The position numbers were made by a program, and so were the translations under genes. A stretch of DNA of 64,000 nucleotides. Origin: an uncultured Porphyromonadaceae bacterium (GTDB taxonomy: Bacteria; Bacteroidota; Bacteroidia; Bacteroidales; Muribaculaceae). Under the pieces are notes generated by a model, which ran no database searches, was not told the origin of the DNA, and saw only the letters and a list, made by a program, of their open reading frames with translations. This document shows positions 59,533-64,000 of this stretch, piece by piece; position 1 is the first letter of the stretch; each line of letters begins with the position of its first letter. The stretch is from positions 7,124 through 71,123 of the forward strand of contig URMS01000015.1 in NCBI GenBank assembly GCA_900548975.1. The letters are read 5' to 3'.

Positions 59533-60573
59533 ATGAAATCAATATTCATTAGCCATAGACGCAATAATGGACAGGCGACCACAGAGGCTATCTTGATTAA
59601 GAATCTTCTTGCAAAAGATACTGTAAGTAGAGTCTTTATGGATGTGACTGAAGATTATCTAGGCCCTTTTCCTAAGACACTAAAGGAGAAAATATTCCAA
59701 AGTGATACCTTTATATTGATTCTGCCGAAGGCACAAAACTACGACTATCTTTGTGATCCTGATAATTGGGTCCATAAAGAAATAGCCTATGCGTTGACTT
59801 TCAAAGATACAATAAATAAGCCTTCAAGAATAATTCCCGTTGTTTTTGACAGGGACTTCGTATTTCCTCCCAAAGAGAAACTTGGTGATATAGCAGATAT
59901 TACCGATTATAGTTTCATATATTTTGATACTAACAGCAAAGATTCCGCAGAAAAACTTATCCGTGCTACCGGGGTAATGCATCGTAGCACCAAGAATTGG
60001 ATTTATGCTTTAGGTATAACTTTGGTGATACTCTTAGGTGTCTTTATATTCTTTCTGATTCCGTCGAATCATACCGAGGAATTAGAGTCGGAGTATCGCT
60101 ATCCGGCTAGTATAGAATTTGTCAATCAGATTGATCGATTTAGGACTTTTAATTCATTTACTGATAGTTGTGGATCGTATACTAAAGATTATCTTGCATG
60201 GTATCTTTCTGAACTGAATACTAATAAAGATCCCGCAATAAATGCGGAATTCAATAAGGTATACGTCAAGGAATACAGCATACGACTTATCGTATTTGCA
60301 TATCTTGCGTTAACCGCCAGAGATTTGAGTATAGAACTTGATAAAACTCTGTCAGAAGAATTGATTAATAAATGCTATGAAAGTATTCCTGAAGAAGCTC
60401 GTTATCCGATCTCATTAAAGCAAATGAGCGATGATGATCGAAAAGCGAAGTTCGGAACCATTCTGGATAGGACTATCGATACGTTGAATTCTGATCCACG
60501 TCTGCAGTCGGTTGACGAAAGTATGCTGTCAGTACTAAAATTAACATTAATAGGACGGCTATGGCCTGAATAA
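59533..60573 (+). CDS. TIR-domain membrane protein
   Basis: 346 residues from ATG 59533. A TIR_2-like domain (1-150): KSIFISHRRNNGQATTEAIL (box 1), RVFMDVTEDYLGPFPKTL, DTFILILPKAQNYD, DNWVHKEIAYAL (the glutamate after the Trp is the candidate NADase residue), PVVFD. A single helix (NWIYALGITLVILLGVFIFF, about 165-185) follows, then an outside domain of about 155 residues without a recognised fold. The gene is A+T-rich and lies between two 38-bp repeats, unlike the G+C-rich genes around it. Confidence 0.82.
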   Translation: MKSIFISHRRNNGQATTEAILIKNLLAKDTVSRVFMDVTEDYLGPFPKTLKEKIFQSDTFILILPKAQNYDYLCDPDNWVHKEIAYALTFKDTINKPSRIIPVVFDRDFVFPPKEKLGDIADITDYSFIYFDTNSKDSAEKLIRATGVMHRSTKNWIYALGITLVILLGVFIFFLIPSNHTEELESEYRYPASIEFVNQIDRFRTFNSFTDSCGSYTKDYLAWYLSELNTNKDPAINAEFNKVYVKEYSIRLIVFAYLALTARDLSIELDKTLSEELINKCYESIPEEARYPISLKQMSDDDRKAKFGTILDRTIDTLNSDPRLQSVDESMLSVLKLTLIGRLWPE

Positions 60574-60615
60574 TTTTACTGCAAAAATGATATTTCTGCA
60601 AAGAATGGTCAAAAT

Positions 60616-60653
60616 AACGGCTTCACCCGCCCCGGGGGGGGCCGAAATTTTTT
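60616..60653. repeat. 38-bp direct repeat, right copy, terminator-like
   Basis: Same length and frame as the left copy, 35 of 38 bases identical; a G-run replaces the GGGAGGAG of the left copy. It lies 43 bp after the TIR-TM stop. Confidence 0.7.
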
Positions 60654-60723
60654 TTGAACTGTTTGCGACCGTCGGCAGAGTGTTTTTGAACGATTGAGCG
60701 TAGTAAATAAGGGTACAAATAGT

Positions 60724-60731
60724 TAATTTTG
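60724..60731 (+). promoter_or_regulatory. Promoter -7 box of the GH2 gene
   Basis: TAATTTTG, 36 nt before ATG 60768. Confidence 0.55.
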
Positions 60732-60767
60732 TGGCATACTACACGAAACATCATATCACACTATAGC

Positions 60768-63700
60768 ATGAAAACCTTAACTCTAATTATGGCTTTGGGT
60801 GTCGCGTTCGGCGCCGGAGCCGTCGAATGGGAGAATCCGGGCATTTTCGCCGAAGGACGCCTTGCGCCCCGGTCGACATTCTATCCCTACTCAACAGCCG
60901 ATCAGGCTCTCGAGAGCAATGTGTGGCAGTCGCCACGTGTCACCAGTCTCAACGGCGACTGGGCGTTCCGCTATTCGGCCTCGCCCGATGCGCGGCCGGC
61001 CGATTTCTATAAGCCGGGCTACGACGTAAGCGGATGGGACCGCATCGAGGTGCCGTCCAACTGGGAAATGAAAGGCTACGGCACACCTATATATACCAAT
61101 ACGCGCTACGTGTTCCCGGCCAATCCGCCGATTGTGCCTCACGACGACAACCCCGTGGGCAGCTATAAGCGCACATTCAACCTCGACAAGGCTACCGTCG
61201 ACGGCAGCCGTACCTTCCTTCACTTCGATGGCTCGACGGCAGGCATGTACGTGTGGGTCAACGGACATAAGGCTGGCTATGTGCAGTCGCAGAAGAATCC
61301 GTCGGAGTTCGAGATCACCGAGTATGTGAAACCCGGTGTCAACGAACTCGCCTGCGAGGTCTACCGCTGGACCGACGGCTCCTATCTCGAGGACCAGGAC
61401 TTCTGGCGCCTGTCGGGCATCGACCGCAACGTGTATCTCTATACCACCGACAAGCGCGGCCGCATAGCCGACTTCTTCGTTAAGGCCGATCTCGACGCCA
61501 AGTACCGCACCGGTCTGCTCAATGTCGACGTGAAGCTCGACACCACCGAACCGATGAGTGTGGCCGCAACACTCTACGACGCCTCGGGCCGCAAGGTGTA
61601 CAGCGCCGTGCGCAAGGTCGGTGCCGACGGCACGGCCGTGTTCGACGGCCGCATCGCCAAGGTGAACAAGTGGCACTACGACAACCCCTATCTCTATAAA
61701 CTGGTGCTCGATCTTCGCGATGCCGCCGGAAAGACCGTCGAAGCCACATCGGCCAACGTAGGCTTCCGCAAGGTCGAGATACGCGACTCGCAGCTCATGG
61801 TCAACGGGGTGCCTGTGGAGGTTCACGGCGTGAATATGCACGAGCATCATCCGGTCAACGGTCACGCCATTGACGAAGAGACCATGATGAAGGATATCCG
61901 CACCATGAAGCAGAACAATATCAACGCCGTGCGCACTTCGCACTATCCTCAGCCGCCGCTGTGGTACGACCTGTGCGACCGCTACGGCATAATGCTTGTC
62001 GACGAGGCCAATATCGAGGCTCACGGCCTGGGCGTGTGGAATATCAGCGAAGAAGCCAAAAAAACGCATCCCGGCCATGCCGCCATGTGGCACGACGCCA
62101 TCCTCGACCGCGAAAAAAGCCTCGTGGAGCGCGACAAGAACCATCCGTCGGTAATCGTGTGGTCGCTCGGCAACGAGACTTCCAACGGCGTGAACTTCAT
62201 CGAGAGCTACGACTGGATAAAAGGTCGCGACAACACGCGCCCCGTACAGTTCGAGCAGGCCGGCGAAGGCCGCAACACCGACATCGTCTGCCCCATGTAT
62301 CCTGAATATGACCGTATAGCCGACTATGCCGCCCGTGCGGAGGCCACACGTCCTTATATAATGTGTGAATTCGCTCACGCCATGGGCAACTCTACCGGCA
62401 ATTTTCAGGAACTCTTCGATCTCATCCGCTCCAACCCCAAACTGCAGGGCGGCTTCATATGGGACTGGGTCGACCAGGGCTTCAGGACCAAGGATGAAAA
62501 CGGCCGCGAATACTGGAGCTACGGCGGCGACTATGGCGCCACCGGCTATACCCACGACGAAAACTTCTGCATCAACGGTCTTGTCGATCCCGACCGCACT
62601 CCTCATCCGGGTCTGAGCGAGGTCAAGAAGGTATACCAGGATATCCGCTTCAGCTCGTCCGACCCCGCATCGGGTGCAGTGACGGTAGAAAACCATTTCC
62701 CCTCCCGCTCCACAGAGGGCTACGACTTCTCGTGGGAACTGCTGCGCGACGGCCGTGTTGTCGACAGCGGTACATTTGCCGCCGTGGTTGCGCCGCAGTC
62801 GTCGAAGACCGTCCGTATACCGGCAGCCGCCATCGAGCCCGGTTCTGACTATGCTCTGAGCGTCTATGCCAAAACCCGTGAGGCTTCCGACATCATTCCC
62901 GCCGGTCATGAAGTGGCCCGCGAGCAGTTCATCCTCGTATCCAAAGATCTTGCCGCACAGCCTCTCGCAGAGGCCAGGGCCAAAATTGAAAAGAATGGCA
63001 ACAACTGGGTAGCCGAAGCCGCCGGTGTGGTAATGACTTTCGACGGCAATTCGGGCGAACTCCGCGGATATTCCGTTGACGGCAAGACGGTGATATCGCG
63101 CCCTATGACACCGTCGTTCTGGCGCGCTCCCACCGACAATGACTTCGGCAACGGATTCCCGGCCCGCTCCAATGTATGGCGCACCGCCTCGCAGAACCGC
63201 ACCCTCGTGTCGTTCGGCCGTGAAGGCAACTCGCTCAAGGCCGTCTATCGCCTGCAGGAAGTGCCTTCCGACTATGTGGTTACCTACACTCCGCTTGCCG
63301 ACGGCAGCCTCCGGGTCGATGTGGCATGGAAGGCCGACAAAGGCGCTTACAAGCCCGAACTTGGCCGCTTCGGGATGCTTATCACCCTTCCCAGGCAGTT
63401 CGACAACTTCGCATGGTATGGCCGCGGCCCGCAGGAAAACTATTCCGACCGCCATACGGCAGCCTTCATGGGACGCTACGCCGGCAAAGTGGCCGACATG
63501 CGCTGGCACTATGTGCGCCCGCAGGAAAGCGGCAACCACACCGATGTACGCGAGGCAACTCTCACCGATGCCTCGGGCCTCGGTCTGGAAGTGCGCGGTC
63601 TGCAGCCGCTCGAAGTAAGCGCTCTCGACGTGCAGCCTTCGGCTCTCGACCCCGGTCTTGCCAAGCATCAGCAGCACGACAGCGACATATCGCCCGACCT

Positions 63701-63839
63701 CCACAATGTGTACCTATATGTCGACCTGACACAGCGCGGTCTCGGCGGCGACAACAGCTGGGGCGCCCTTCCCTACAAGCCCTACCGCCTCGATGCCGAC
63801 GAGTACTCCTACTCCTTCATCCTCTCCCCCGTGAAATAA
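60768..63839 (+). CDS. Exported beta-galactosidase, GH2
   Basis: 1023 residues from ATG 60768, followed by a signal peptide (KTLTLIMALGVAFGAGA). Domain order: GH2 sugar-binding domain (NGDWAFRYSASPD, VPSNWEMKGYGTPIYTN), immunoglobulin-like domain, TIM barrel with acid/base Glu470 in SLGNETSNG and nucleophile Glu534 in IMCEFAHAMGN, then the beta-galactosidase small-chain domain (MTPSFWRAPTDNDFGNG). It removes beta-galactose from host or dietary glycans. It has its own promoter and a strong terminator. Confidence 0.95.
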   Translation: MKTLTLIMALGVAFGAGAVEWENPGIFAEGRLAPRSTFYPYSTADQALESNVWQSPRVTSLNGDWAFRYSASPDARPADFYKPGYDVSGWDRIEVPSNWEMKGYGTPIYTNTRYVFPANPPIVPHDDNPVGSYKRTFNLDKATVDGSRTFLHFDGSTAGMYVWVNGHKAGYVQSQKNPSEFEITEYVKPGVNELACEVYRWTDGSYLEDQDFWRLSGIDRNVYLYTTDKRGRIADFFVKADLDAKYRTGLLNVDVKLDTTEPMSVAATLYDASGRKVYSAVRKVGADGTAVFDGRIAKVNKWHYDNPYLYKLVLDLRDAAGKTVEATSANVGFRKVEIRDSQLMVNGVPVEVHGVNMHEHHPVNGHAIDEETMMKDIRTMKQNNINAVRTSHYPQPPLWYDLCDRYGIMLVDEANIEAHGLGVWNISEEAKKTHPGHAAMWHDAILDREKSLVERDKNHPSVIVWSLGNETSNGVNFIESYDWIKGRDNTRPVQFEQAGEGRNTDIVCPMYPEYDRIADYAARAEATRPYIMCEFAHAMGNSTGNFQELFDLIRSNPKLQGGFIWDWVDQGFRTKDENGREYWSYGGDYGATGYTHDENFCINGLVDPDRTPHPGLSEVKKVYQDIRFSSSDPASGAVTVENHFPSRSTEGYDFSWELLRDGRVVDSGTFAAVVAPQSSKTVRIPAAAIEPGSDYALSVYAKTREASDIIPAGHEVAREQFILVSKDLAAQPLAEARAKIEKNGNNWVAEAAGVVMTFDGNSGELRGYSVDGKTVISRPMTPSFWRAPTDNDFGNGFPARSNVWRTASQNRTLVSFGREGNSLKAVYRLQEVPSDYVVTYTPLADGSLRVDVAWKADKGAYKPELGRFGMLITLPRQFDNFAWYGRGPQENYSDRHTAAFMGRYAGKVADMRWHYVRPQESGNHTDVREATLTDASGLGLEVRGLQPLEVSALDVQPSALDPGLAKHQQHDSDISPDLHNVYLYVDLTQRGLGGDNSWGALPYKPYRLDADEYSYSFILSPVK

Positions 63840-63852
63840 AACACACATAAAG

Positions 63853-63904
63853 ACAGCGGTCGGATACAGCCTTTTATCAGCCAGTATCCGACCGTTGTTT
63901 TTTC
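63853..63904 (+). terminator. Rho-independent terminator after the GH2 gene
   Basis: ACAGCGGTCGGATAC (63853-63867) pairs with GTATCCGACCGTTGT (63884-63898), 14 of 15 bases, then TTTTTTC. Confidence 0.85.
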
Positions 63905-63908
63905 TCGC

Positions 63909-63979
63909 GACCCGCTCGCCGCGGGTCTGGTTTAATTGGAGGATATCGAACGCAGGGTCTCGCTTCGCTCCACCCTGCG
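63909..63979. repeat. Two short palindromes at the right edge
   Basis: GACCCGC pairs with GCGGGTC (about 63909-63927), and CGCAGGGT (63951-63958) with ACCCTGCG (63972-63979). They resemble small repeated hairpin elements; no gene is visible to the window end. Confidence 0.45.
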
Positions 63980-64000
63980 CTATTGTCCCGGCACCCGCTC

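Overview
The window looks like a chromosome segment of a G+C-rich member of the Bacteroidales, perhaps a Muribaculaceae-type gut anaerobe. The evidence is the promoter style (TAnnTTTG boxes a short way upstream of many genes), the almost complete lack of Shine-Dalgarno sequences, the gene families (PCMD exported proteins, DUF6377-like membrane regulators, DUF3127, GH51/GH31/GH2 glycosidases, AAA/DUF4143 ATPases) and the aromatic operon order pheA - aminotransferase - DAHP synthase/chorismate mutase - tyrA. The family-level placement is a guess. I see no rRNA, tRNA, CRISPR array, transposase or complete prophage.

Layout. 1-3.2 kb: end of an aromatic amino acid operon. 3.2-6.6 kb: an exported TPR protein and a CHAT protease, in one reading frame and separated by a single TAG. 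6.8-11.8 kb (minus): a PCMD protein and a GH51 arabinofuranosidase/beta-helix lipoprotein pair. 11.9-14.4 kb (plus): small protein, cyclophilin lipoprotein, M16 peptidase. 14.5-22.8 kb (minus): a very compact ten-gene operon (GlmU-like, cytidylate kinase-like, esterase, RecF, DciA-like, thioesterase, RfbC, RmuC, rhomboid, EEP-family enzyme). 22.9-25.2 kb: holin-like protein and RecQ. 25.2-28.8 kb (minus): an operon of an exported kinesin-light-chain-type TPR protein and a membrane TIR protein whose 3' end is frameshifted. 29-38.7 kb (minus): OmpA-like/TPR lipoprotein, tricorn-like S41 protease and a 1510-residue Sel1-repeat protein. 38.8-44.1 kb (plus): a broken small gene, a small membrane protein, a DUF3127 protein, ProS, a GT2 glycosyltransferase, a short HU protein and an HU-TM-LysM protein. 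44.4-46.9 kb: a candidate small RNA and a GH31 enzyme. 47-48.4 kb (minus): AAA/DUF4143 ATPase. 48.6-56.4 kb (plus): MutL, two paralogous DUF6377-like regulators each followed by a candidate small RNA, a BASS transporter and a Crp-type regulator. 56.4-58.8 kb (minus): MptE/DUF115-like protein, atypical SDR-like protein, lipoprotein. 59-63.8 kb (plus): a small protein, a second TIR-TM protein between two 38-bp direct repeats, and an exported GH2 beta-galactosidase.

How the parts may work together. Housekeeping (aromatic biosynthesis, ProS, RecF/DciA/RecQ/MutL/RmuC) is interleaved with glycan degradation (GH51, GH31, GH2) and with modules that resemble immune or stress signalling: TPR plus CHAT, TPR plus TIR-TM, and a second TIR-TM. 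The most unusual features are the in-frame TAG inside what looks like one TPR-CHAT protein, the TPR/TIR operon that could signal across the inner membrane, the HU-TM-LysM protein that could link DNA to the cell wall, three intergenic transcription units that look like small RNAs with a shared GTGA-loop terminator hairpin, and the repeat-flanked TIR gene. All functional statements rest on reading motifs by eye; no database search was run.
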